From Spongilla lacustris (Eukaryota > Porifera > Demospongiae > Spongillida > Spongillidae), in contig OX442426.1 of assembly GCA_949361645.1 (NCBI GenBank), positions 5,402,278 to 5,466,277 of the forward strand: DNA of 64,000 nucleotides, given 5' to 3'. Below the pieces are notes generated by a model. That model was not told the origin of the DNA and ran no database searches. It saw only the letters and a program-made list of their open reading frames with translations. This document shows positions 11,789 to 23,700 of this stretch, one piece after another (positions within the stretch are counted from its first letter, which is position 1; each line of letters opens with the position of its first letter). The position numbers and the translations under genes were made by a program.

Positions 11789-14256
11789 GGGAAAGTTTAC
11801 GAGAAAAGGGACCTAGCGTGTATTATGAAAAAGTATAATAAAAATGCATTACGTTTGATTTGCTATAACTTCCGAACAGTTAACGCTACCAACTTCCTAT
11901 TTTCAACACTTCATACTGCACCATTTCTCTATGGTAAAATACATTTTGGAGTCTTGCACTTGCTCCGTGTCAGTATTGCAACGTTCGATACCCCACTGGG
12001 TTCAAACCCGCCATAACTTTCGGTAGGAGTAATCAATTCGCTTCAAATTCGGTTTGTAGGTAGAGAGGTCCTATACCTATCGGTTTGTTCTGTTCGTTAA
12101 TTTTTATGCCATCCGTTACGGAGATACAGTTGAACAAACTACGTGCACGTTTTCCCGCTTGATTCGCGCCAATGTTATAATCCCCGCCTCCCCATACATT
12201 GAGCGGAACGCAATTTGCCCAAATCATTGGCGCGAATCGAGCGCGAAAATGGGCACGTAGTTTGTTCAACTGTATCTCCGTAATGGATGGCATAAAAATC
12301 AACGAACAGAACAAATCAATAGGTATAGGACCTCTCTACCTACAAACCGAATTTGAAGCGAATTGATTACTCCTACCGAAAGTTATGGCGGGTTTAAACC
12401 CAGTGGGGTATCGAACGTTGCAATACTGACACGGAGCAAGTGCAAGACTCCAAAATGTATTTTACCATAGAGAAATGGTGCAGTATGAAGTGTTGAAAAT
12501 AGGAAGTTGATAGCGTTAACTGTTCGGAAGTTATAGCAAATCAAACGTAATGCATTTTTATTATACTTTTTTATAATAAACGCTAGGTCCCTTTTCTCGT
12601 AAACTTTCCCTGGGAAAGTTTACGAGAAAAGGGACCTAGCGTTTATTATAAAAAAGTATAATAAAAATGCATTACGTTTGATTTGCTATAACTTCCGAAC
12701 AGTTAACGCTATCAACTTCCTATTTTCAACACTTCATACTGCACCATTTCTCTATGGTAAAATACATTTTGGAGTCTTGCACTTGCTCCGTGTCAGTATT
12801 GCAACGTTCGATACCCCACTGGGTTTAAACCCGCCATAACTTTCGGTAGGAGTAATCAATTCGCTTCAAATTCGGTTTGTAGGTAGAGAGGTCCTATACC
12901 TATTGATTTGTTCTGTTCGTTGATTTTTATGCCATCCATTACGGAGATACAGTTGAACAAACTACGTGCCCATTTTCGCGCTCGATTCGCGCCAATGATT
13001 TGGGCAAATTGCGTTCCGCTCAATGTATGGGGAGGCGGGGATTATAACATTGGCGCGAATCAAGCGGGAAAACGTGCACGTAGTTTGTTCAACTGTATCT
13101 CCGTAACGGATGGCATAAAAATTAACGAACAGAACAAACCGATAGGTATAGGACCTCTCTACCTACAAACCGAATTTGAAGCGAATTGATTACTCCTACC
13201 GAAAGTTATGGCGGGTTTGAACCCAGTGGGGTATCGAACGTTGCAATACTGACACGGAGCAAGTGCAAGACTCCAAAATGTATTTTACCATAGAGAAATG
13301 GTGCAGTATGAAGTGTTGAAAATAGGAAGTTGATAGCGTTAACTGTTCGGAAGTTATAGCAAATCAAACGTAATGCATTTTTATTATACTTTTTTATAAT
13401 AAACGCTAGGTCCCTTTTCTCGTAAACTTTCCCTGGGAAAGTTTACGAGAAAAGGGACCTAGCGTTTATTATAAAAAAGTATAATAAAAATGCATTACGT
13501 TTGATTTGCTATAACTTCCGAACAGTTAACGCTATCAACTTCCTATTTTCAACACTTCATACTGCACCATTTCTCTATGGTAAAATACATTTTGGAGTCT
13601 TGCACTTGCTCCGTGTCAGTATTGCAACGTTCGATACCCCACTGGGTTTAAACCCGCCATAACTTTCGGTAGGAGTAATCAATTCGCTTCAAATTCGGTT
13701 TGTAGGTAGAGAGGTCCTATACCTATTGATTTGTTCTGTTCGTTGATTTTTATGCCATCCATTACGGAGATACAGTTGAACAAACTACGTGCCCATTTTC
13801 GCGCTCGATTCGCGCCAATGATTTGGGCAAATTGCGTTCCGCTCAATGTATGGGGAGGCGGGGATTATAACATTGGCGCGAATCAAGCGGGAAAACGTGC
13901 ACGTAGTTTGTTCAACTGTATCTCCGTAACGGATGGCATAAAAATTAACGAACAGAACAAACCGATAGGTATAGGACCTCTCTACCTACAAACCGAATTT
14001 GAAGCGAATTGATTACTCCTACCGAAAGTTATGGCGGGTTTGAACCCAGTGGGGTATCGAACGTTGCAATACTGACACGGAGCAAGTGCAAGACTCCAAA
14101 ATGTATTTTACCATAGAGAAATGGTGCAGTATGAAGTGTTGAAAATAGGAAGTTGGTAGCGTTAACTGTTCGGAAGTTATAGCAAATCAAACGTAATGCA
14201 TTTTTATTATACTTTTTCATAATACACGCTAGGTCCCTTTTCTCGTAAACTTTCCC
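11789..14256. repeat. Three tandem 822-bp palindromic (fold-back) elements
   Basis: The units are 11789-12610, 12612-13433 and 13435-14256, each starting GGGAAAGTTTACGAG and ending CTCGTAAACTTTCCC, separated by a single T. Each unit is itself a near-perfect palindrome with two arms of about 385 bp around a roughly 50-bp loop (12180-12230, 12990-13045, 13815-13870). The loop shows that unit 1 is inverted relative to units 2 and 3. Units are almost identical, with a few arm differences, such as CATTTTCGCGCTCGA versus its partner arm, repeated in each copy. A degenerate copy of the first 35 bp lies at 11750-11788. No coding capacity is evident: the 93-codon ORF in each unit arises from the palindrome. 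Confidence 0.93.
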
Positions 14257-14333
14257 ATATATAATTTATACACATGCATTACATATCTCACCACACAGCC
14301 TGCCACATACATAGCACATACACACATACTTCT

Positions 14334-14740
14334 CTCAGCCTGCGAAGACCTGCTTAGTTATTCCGTCTCTGGTCTTTTTTTTTTTTTTTTTAACCCATCT
14401 GTTTAATATTTTTTATTTTCTCATATCATTTTTTTCCTATTACAATATGTGTGCATATACCATTATGTTTTGGAGTGCAGTTATTATGGCCATTTTCTAA
14501 ATTTGATTTTCAGATCAGCAAGGTCAGAGACACAGAGGTATACCACATCTCTCTGTCTCTCATCCTGCAAAGACTGTGAAAACGTAATCTTTACTCCTTA
14601 TTTATTCTGTCTCTGGTCTTTCTTTTTTGTACTCCTCCATTTGTTTATTTATTATTTCTTCATAATTAATTTTCCTATTGCAATATGTGTGCATACCATA
14701 CTTTCAGTTATTATGGTGGCCTTTTCCTAAATTTCACCAG
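14334..14740. repeat. Diverged tandem duplication of about 200 bp
   Basis: Two direct copies share the order CTCTCAGCCTGCGAAGAC, TCTGTCTCTGGTCTTTC, CAATATGTGTGCATA and TTATGG-GGCC. They occupy 14334-14510 and 14555-14740. No gene is recognised. Confidence 0.75.
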
Positions 14741-17641
14741 GTAAGTCCCAAAAATATTAATGACGTCATGGATCACGTTGGTAAATAAAATAGTTATTAA
14801 CCCCCTTTCCGATCGGGATGTCTGGCGAGTACTTCCACTGGGACAGTTCTAACGGAACACCATTGGTAAATTATAAGAGCGAATGTGTGTACTTTTGCAA
14901 TGAAGCATGACTAAGCGTGCTGCACGTGATATTCCTTTTGGAGCTCGTCATTGACACTACCTTAATTTGACTGCAATTTGAATTTGATTGCATATTAAAA
15001 TTGTCCTCTGTGCACAGCTGAAGCGTCACGTAGGTCCTAGGCGTGTGAATAAAACATAGCCGTCTCGATAGCAACGGGTGCCTACGTTATATACACCACT
15101 TAGTGGTGGTGATCTGCAAATGCCAAATCCGTTGCGCGCGTGCATACATACATATGTATATACACAATGCGGTATTTTGTTTCAGCCATCTTTACAGCGA
15201 TGCAGCTGTTCTGGACAGAATGCTTAGTATACGCAAGCTCAGCTGGTCACGAACTAGCTCAGCTTGTGAACTTGTGGAATTGTTACGTATGTGGGGGATG
15301 TGTTCTTGTAGTGTTTTAGTGAATGGTCACTAGAGATATCTCAGGTGACACACACGGTGCATGTATGTGTACATAGTCGTACCAGTGAAGGGGTGGTGGT
15401 GGGAGGCGGAGGGGTAGGTAACGGGCTAAAATATATGATTCGTGTGTGGAAATGGAAATTGTTGATGTTGAGGGAAAATAAAAACATCACCTGTGGACGA
15501 TTGTACGTACAGTACAACCTACCCCCTTGTGCTTTTTAAAAAGTTTCGTAAGAGGTTTTACATGTACACACGTTTGTGGTCATATGAAAAGCACCACACA
15601 AGACAATGGTTTTTGGAATTGGTGGTTATAAACACTGCAATTGGTGGTCAGATACATGTAGCTGTGATAGATACATGTATGTATTGAAACTGTCATACCA
15701 GGTAGACCTCATGAATGACAGAAGCTAAGGGCTAGCTAGCGGTGCATGTACTTGTTTAAATGGGAGCACCTCAAGGGAATCACATCTTGCAGCAAATGGC
15801 CCGTAAAACTCACCATTATGAAGAAACGGTTGTGCAATGTAGTTGTGGGTTTCCTGCCCTAACTCTATGACTGGGGTCAATGGCACATTTTCCACTGTTT
15901 TGCCCATGTTCTCGGTGTGCAACTATTCTATCTTCTATTTACAAGAAATTAAGATGAGCGAATGACCTGGCAACAGCAGTGCTTGAGGGTAGGGTGCCTG
16001 GCAGTGCGTGCATTCATGGAGTTTGGGAACATTTTAATACATGTAGCTTAGGGTTGTATTCTTGTATACATTTCTGTGTTCCCATACTGTTTGGATTGCT
16101 ACGTGTATTTGTTCTCCACAGTGAGCCTGGTTACAATGTATGAGCGCCTGTATATATATATAATAAAAATATATAAATTATATAGGTTTGGTCATCGGCA
16201 TTATTGAGGTTTCCTCACATACATGTTTGCATGCAATAGTTTGTACACCCATTTGATTGTATTAAGTATTGTTTACATCAATTACATGTGTACCAACTTA
16301 AATAAACCAGTACGATTTCCATTGAATCTACATGTGCATGTAGGTTGCATGTGTTAGAGCTATACACTTGATTGATAAGCTACGACAAAAGCCATACATG
16401 TAGAACAAGACTTTACTGTACATGTAAGGCCCATACTAGATTTAGAAGCTTCTTGCATAACTGTATAAATTATAGTGAGCAATGCTGAACCTTTACAGAA
16501 AGATTTGTAGCAGACATATACGGACATGAGCTTTAATTAGATATATATATATGTATGTTGTATCGCGTGGTGATTAATATTACAGATATTTAATCTTCCA
16601 CAGATTAATATGATAAGCAACAGCGATGCCTTGAGTACTACTCTTAAAGGGTGTGGCCTGCCAGGGTGGGGCCTTTCTGTATGCAGTAATTTAGTGAACA
16701 ACGTTTTGCAAATTTTACATGTAACCTATTAAATTGTTTCATTAACAGACGTGTACATGTACATGCATGTACATGCATGTACATTTACATGTACATTTGT
16801 ACGTCTATAAATAGATCATGCATTGCATGATTGTTGTACCCTTTGTTTTCGTATTTAATGCCTACATGTGTACATATACCTCTTTAATATGCACACGTAT
16901 ATCGAGTCCATGTACCAGCAAGGGGGGGGGGGGGGGCAAAAAGTATATTAAATAAACCTGCTACTATGGGACCATTTTATGTGTATCTCTGTGGGGTTGC
17001 GATAGCTAAGAAACGTCTAGGCTCCAGATGTTAGCTATTAGCATAAATTGGTCATCTTGCTAACCCTTGCATGGTCCTAGGACATTACTGACCACACCTG
17101 GTTAGAGAGCAGAATGATACATGCAGTAGCCTTTAGCTTGTGTTGTCAGCTGTATTCTAAAATAACTTTTGTTCCTGTCCACTTTTTTGTGTACACTGTA
17201 CATACATGTATGTTGCAACAATAGATTGTATGTGCAATGTACATGTATATGAGGCAGCAGTTGTCCCCTGAGATCCATCCTCACAGTGTAGTTGAGGGGA
17301 AATTGATTCCCCCTTACTTCAATTGCAGCCCTCCATTATGTAATGTTAGTACATTGCACGTGGAGGAGGGAATTCCCTCTCTTTGAGTCCATACATGTAT
17401 TGTAAAACACAGCTTGTGGTACATACCACATATATGGTACTAACGGTATGGGTAATGTGGCTTTGTACATGTAGTTTGTAACCCCCCTCCCTCCCCCCCA
17501 CCCCACCCCAGGGAAAATTAATAAACAGCCTGAAAGCACATACTGCTCTTAGACCCATACATTGAGTTGCACTGTTGAAATTTCAAGACTTCCCAACCAA
17601 ACTTCCTGACCACGGGCGTGTGTACTAAAGTGTACATATAT

Positions 17642-17645
<4 letters not shown>

Positions 17646-17680
<35 letters not shown>
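17646..17680. repeat. TG microsatellite before ClC-6 exon 1 (mapped)
   Basis: A run of (TG)n about 33 bp upstream of the exon acceptor. Copy B has a longer run at 57768-57830. Confidence 0.95.
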
Positions 17681-17681
<1 letters not shown>

Positions 17682-17712
17682 AATTTGGAGTGTGTGTGTG
17701 ATTCACATACAG

Positions 17713-20700
17713 GATTCGTTGGTTGAGGAGAATGAAAACAGTCAAGAACAGCCGAGGTCTTCTCATTTTGGTCATCGACGTCACGCACCAGCTAGTCGTC
17801 GTGCCCCAGACCCTTACAAGCTTCCTGTCCGTCCTCCTCCAAGCACCAAGGCTGAGTACTATGACGTGAGTGTCAGCCTCATGTACATGTACATGTACCC
17901 ATTTGAGCGGGCAATTAAAAAAAAAATTGAAAGCGGTGTGGAAAACCCTTTCAGGAGTGTGCAATTTGGGGCAGCTGTGAATGCTTCAAAGGCTGTGGCT
18001 GCATGCAGTGTTGCTCATCTGTCTGTTGGTGTATACCCATGGGACATGGGGGTGTATACCCATGGGGCCATGGGGGTGTATACCCATGGGGCCATGGGGG
18101 TGTATACCCAGCCCAGGGGACCATGGGGGTGTATATCCATGAGGCCATGGGGGTGTATACCCATGGGGCCATGGGGGTGTATAGGGCCATGGGGGTGTAT
18201 ACCCATGAGGCCATGGGGGTGTATACCCAACCCAGAGGGCCATTGGGGGGAGGGGGGGGGGTTTCCTACATATGCACAGGTGTACATGTGCATGTATTGT
18301 AGCTGGGTTCCCAGGCCAAGGCTGTCATTTTGTGATATCAGGGGAACGCACGTGTACATGTACCATGATTTGTATTTTCTCTTGTTGGATTTGATGTTAT
18401 TGCATACGTGTACGTGTACACATATGCAATAACAAGCATCATCATGTATGTGTATACATTAATATTGGATTCATTATTCCATTGCTAATTACATGGATAG
18501 ATTGTGACACAAGCTAAAAATATGCATTTTTAAAGGCATCTTACATTTAAAGTGTCCTTCATAACATTCCATCTACAGAGTCTGGACTATGATGTCTGCT
18601 ACAATGTTCCATACAAGAAACATCTGAAGTCTTATACCAAATTTGTAAGGTTTAAATCATTGTACTTTTATCACCATTAGATGTAGCAAGGGGTTTCCAA
18701 CACCATAGTAAGGGGTTTCCAACACCCTAGTAAGGGGTTTCCAACACCCTAGTAAGGGGTTTCCAACACCCTAGTAAGGGGTTTCCAACACCCTAGTAAG
18801 GGGTTTCCAACACCATAGTAAGGGGTATGTACATGTATATACATGTACAGCTCACTCTCACATGCACAAATATCACCATATGCATGTATGTGTACCAGCA
18901 TTTGGCACCCTCACTTACATGACCACCTTCACTTTTTGACACCTTCACACTTTTGGCACCTTCACTTTTGACACCTTCACTTTTGACACCTTCACTTTTG
19001 ACAGCTTCACTTTTGACACCTTCATTTCTGGCACTGTCGCTTATGATGACCACCTTCACTTCTAGCACCTGTGCGTATTTCATAATCACCTTTACTTCAT
19101 GTACATGTACATGTACCTACCTACACTTAGTCTACAGGTATGTCTCTTAGCACTGATCACCCGAGCCACATGGTACATTGTACTGACCTTTTGTTTGTAC
19201 AGTGACCCACTGCTGCAAGCAGACACAACAAAGTTATTGCGCAAGATTGCATAACCAAAACTGCATACAATGTATGTATGATACAGCCCACCCCTACCAT
19301 AGCCATATTGTGCAGTGTACTTTCAGGTCCTAGGGATTCATTGAATCTCCACATGTCCAAGTTGAAGTGTTAGCTTTGTACTTCTGGCTCCTCTCATCAG
19401 ATGTTTGCTTTTAAAAAGGGTTTAACGCAAATCCCATACTGATTGTTCCCATCCCATACTGATTGTTCCCATCCCATACCGATTGTTCCCATCCCATACC
19501 GATTGTTCCCATCCCATACCGATTGTTCCCATCCCATACCTCCACATCCCGTATGGGCAATTGGTGAGAGGATGAGGGGAGGTCAGGGATGAGGGGAGGT
19601 CAGGGATGATGGGAGGTCAGGGATGAGGGGAGGTCAGGGATGAGGGGAGGTCAGGGATGAGGGGAGGTCAGGGATGAGGGGAGGTCAGGGATGAGGGGAG
19701 GTCAGGGATGAGGGGAGGTCAGGGATGAGGGGAGGTCAGGGATGAGGGGAGGTCAGGGATGAGGGGAGGTCAGGGATGAGGGGAGGTCAGGGATGAGGGG
19801 AGGTCAGGGATGAGGGGAGGTCAGGGATGAGGGGAGGTCAGGGATGAGGGGAGGTCAGGGATGAGGGGAGGTCAGGGATGAGGGGAGGTCAGGGATGAGG
19901 GGAGGTCAGGGATGAGGGGAGGTCAGGGATGAGGGGAGGTCAGGGATGAGGGGAGGTCAGGGATGAGGGGAGGTCAGGGATGAGGGGAGGTCAGGGATGA
20001 GGGGAGGTCAGGGATGAGGGGAGGTCAGGGATGAGGGGAGGTCAGGGATGAGGGGAGGTCAGGGATGAGGGGAGGTCAGGGATGAGGGGAGGTCAGGGAT
20101 GAGGGGAGGTCAGGGATGAGGGGAGGTCAGGGATGAGGGGAGGTCAGGGATGAGGGGAGGTCAGGGATGAGGGGAGGTCAGGGATGAGGGGAGGTCAGGG
20201 ATGAGGGGAGGTCAGGGATGAGGGGAGGTCAGGGATGAGGGGAGGTCAGGGATGAGGGGAGGTCAGGGATGAGGGGAGGTCAGGGATGAGGGGAGGTCAG
20301 GGATGAGGGGAGGTCAGGGATGAGGGGAGGTCAGGGATGAGGGGAGGTCAGGGATGAGGGGAGGTCAGGGATGAGGGGAGGTCAGGGATGAGGGGAGGTC
20401 AGGGATGAGGGGAGGTCAGGGATGAGGGGAGGTCAGGGATGAGGGGAGGTCAGGGATGAGGGGAGGTCAGGGATGAGGGGAGGTCAGGGATGAGGGGAGG
20501 TCAGCGATGAGGGGAGGTCAGGGATGAGGGGAGGTCAGGGATGAGGGGAGGTCAGGGATGAGGGGAGGTCAGGGATGAGGGGAGGTCAGGGATGAGGGGA
20601 GGTCAGGGATGAGGGGAGGTCAGGGATGAGGGGAGAGGTCAGAAAGGAACAGAACGTCATCAACTACATTCTGTTATGACTGAATGCTCCAATACACAAT

Positions 20701-23700
20701 GTGCATGTATCTTTGCTCCACAGACCTACTGGCACGTTGGTGTGATGAGGTGGGTACTGGTGGCCATCATTGGTATCCTGACTGGGGCTGTTGGTATCAC
20801 GATACGTATTTCCATGGAAGCTCTGGTTGAAGTGAAGTACAACCAACTAGAAAAGAGTACGTCTTGCTTGCGTTGTGTGTTGCAGTGCAGTGACGAGTAA
20901 GGATATCGTTAGCAATGTTATGAAATATCAGCTTCACTAATACCCTGTAGCCAGGAAATGTGGTAGCACATACAGCTTTGCCATTAACGTTTTTTTTTTT
21001 TTTTTTTGATTGGAGATGCAAACTCAGCTTGGGCTTATGTGATGCTGTACATCTATTATTTCATTTTAGTTAATTTTTAATTTCTTCGATTTTATTTAAT
21101 TAAATATTACGTTTGTTTACATCAGCCCACATTATTAGAACGCTTAGCAACAATTATGAGTTAGTTAACTGTTTTAATACATGTACAAAATTTTTCTTGA
21201 TTGTGGAACACCCTGTATTTTCATGTAGCATTTTTTTTTTGTTTCTTGAACTGGATTTACAGTAGCTTGAGAAGCAAGTACATTTACTGTACTGTAAATG
21301 ATGTTGAGTTTGGTAGGATTAGTGCTGTGTCTTCATTTACATGTACATGTGTAGGTTTGGCTCTGTGCTTGCAACAAATGACCTACATGTACATTACATG
21401 CACTTTAAAGATGCTCTCAAAGGGCAGAACGACGTGTCTCTCATACATGTACATGTGTACTTTAACTTTCAGTCTACCAGTATCTCCTGCCCAATGGTAC
21501 TGTTGCCTTTGGCCTATTTGTCCTGCTGGGGTTCAACGTCTTCTATGCCCTGATATCTGCAGTGGTGTCAGTTATTGAGGTAAGTACCCTCACTGTGGTA
21601 CATGTACATCGTTTAAAAAAACTTTATTGTCCCCCCCCCCCCCTCCCCCCACCCTACCCCCTGCATGTAATATTATTATTTTTCACAGGGGTGTGGGTAA
21701 AAAAGTTATGAGAGTTAGGGTTAGGAGGGTCATGCCAAAAGAATTCATGAAAATTTTTTATACCCTTTAGCTCGCACTATTGCAATAACCTGTATTGTTT
21801 GTAGTGTTCATACATGTAGGTGTCCAAGATAGGGTTTAACTGCCTATCTAGTGCGATTTCATAGTATTGTAAATAAAATAATTGTGCAGAGCATATTATC
21901 ACGTGACCGAGACACAATTTGTGGGCATTGCTACACACAGTTTCAATGATGGCAATCAATTTAGTTACAACATCAACAATCGAAGAGTATGCAATTTGGC
22001 ATGTTTGGAGACCTAATTGCCCCACCTCAAGATATGTTTATTTGGCATGCTTATACTGTCTGCATCAAACAATGTATTACATTCTGATCATACTGTGCTA
22101 CAAGAACATTATGTTAACGTAAAAGAAAAACTACCATACCACCTTGCATAGGACCAAACCATTATGCAATTACTGGTCTGAGTTTGCGAAATGATTACCC
22201 ATGTAAGGACATAGCTTCACACAATTAGAAATCAACTTTGGGGCGCAACAAGCACTCCATATTGATATGCATGTAGAACACAGATTGACATAATGTTATT
22301 GTAGGATAACTCATAATTGATGCATCCAATATAGAGAAAAGTGCCTTACATGTACATGTACACGTGCGTTTATTAATGTATAAGTGACGAAGATTTTGAC
22401 AGGTTAACCTGTCAAAATTTGACAGGTTAACCTGTCAAACAGAGTGTTAGGTATTCATTTGAGAGCAGCAGTACGTTGATGCCTTTCCCGTGATCCAGTG
22501 TGATTCTTACACCACCAATGGACCACTCAACTCGCCACGTGTTTTTTGTGATGGAAACCACTTTGCCATTTATACTAGCTTCTTTCCAGCTCGAACCAAA
22601 TGTGCGCATTAATGTATCTTTTGCCTTCGTTAACTGCCCGCCTTGATGAGAAACCACTTCATTTGGCTTGGGAGTTGCAAACGATATACTAGCCTTTCTG
22701 TTGGGCGCTGATAGGTGGGTCCCAGCAGGTCCTCGTGACGCCATTTTAAGTATCAACTTTCGTGTCCAATTAATACATAAGAGTGTAGGTGAAAATTGAC
22801 AGGTATACCTGTCAATTGACAGGTTAACCGGGCGCTCGTCGCTTATAGATTAAAGATGCTTCTTCAAAAAAGTAATGAAGGCTATAAATATACAGGGTGT
22901 TCACAATCAAGGAAAATTGTTTATAAATTAACCACAAACAGTTAATTAACTGAACATTGTTGCTAAATGCTCTAATAACGCGGGCTTAAATGTTGATGTA
23001 AGCAAACTAAATATTAATTTAAACATTAATTAACCAAAATCAAAGAGATTAAAATTAACGATTGATAATACCTAATTAGAAAATAACTATTTTAGAGGCA
23101 TCCAAAAGCTCCAACATTTCCTTGAATTTTAATATCCACCTGGCTGAATTTATTAATATATTCAAACCACTAAATCAAGATACAATGGCCCCTAAATTAA
23201 GTACATTGCGAAAATAAAAAAATCAAGATTTCAATTTTTAATAACTTTTAAATGGAAGTAGTTAATTTTGCAGCTTTTAACTAGCCACCCATCCTACATT
23301 TATTAACATTAATAATACTTAATTGAAATGAATAGGGGTTTGGAGACTTTATCAATATTAATTAACCATTCAAGATTATAGTAATTTTATTTCACCAGCA
23401 TGTCTTTATTTGCTGTTAGAACTGTTAACAACAATTACCAGTTAGTTAACATAAACAACAAAATGACACAATAAAAGAAAAGAATAAAAGAAAAGTGTTA
23501 ATCAGATTTGGGTAATTCTGCAGGTAGTCCAGTACCATCATCTATTCCAACTCCGCTTCTCCACTTGGTGGGCCAGTTAATTAACTGCTTGTGGTTAATT
23601 TATAAACATTTTTCTTTGATTGTGAAACACCCTGTATATTGCAAACTATCATGTCAGAATTTCCTCTCCAACAGCCGTTGGCCGGGGGTAGTGGTGTGCC

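Larger units (their letters stand above)
14811..22198 (+). repeat. Segmental duplication, copy A (source of the ClC-6 5' half)
   Basis: From GGGATGTCTGGCG at 14811 to AAATGATTACC ending at 22198, the sequence runs parallel to 52891-61717 in the same orientation. Aligned blocks include 14811-15080, 15190-15560, 16160-16520, 16960-18030, 18240-19540 and 20650-22198. Copy A contains the upstream region and the first four mapped exons of the intact ClC-6 gene. It differs from copy B by 18030-18240 (an expanded GTATACCCATGGGGCCAT tandem) and a much longer 17-bp minisatellite. Confidence 0.9.

Noticed and set aside
12908..14012. Identical 93-codon ORFs in the palindromic units
   Set aside because: The ORF spans both arms and the loop; its reading is forced by the palindrome. 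There is no domain, no codon bias and no known homologue.
15199..15235. Possible ClC-6 first exon (ATGCAGCTGTTCTGG...)
   Set aside because: The stretch lies in both duplication copies but the reading frame is not preserved between them, and the following GTATAC is a poor donor.
17644..18432. 262-codon ORF
   Set aside because: Only 17713-17865 is a real exon. The rest is TG microsatellite and GTATACCCATGGGG repeat read through.
19571..20646. CRISPR array
   Set aside because: Units are contiguous 17-mers with no unique spacers, in a eukaryotic intron.
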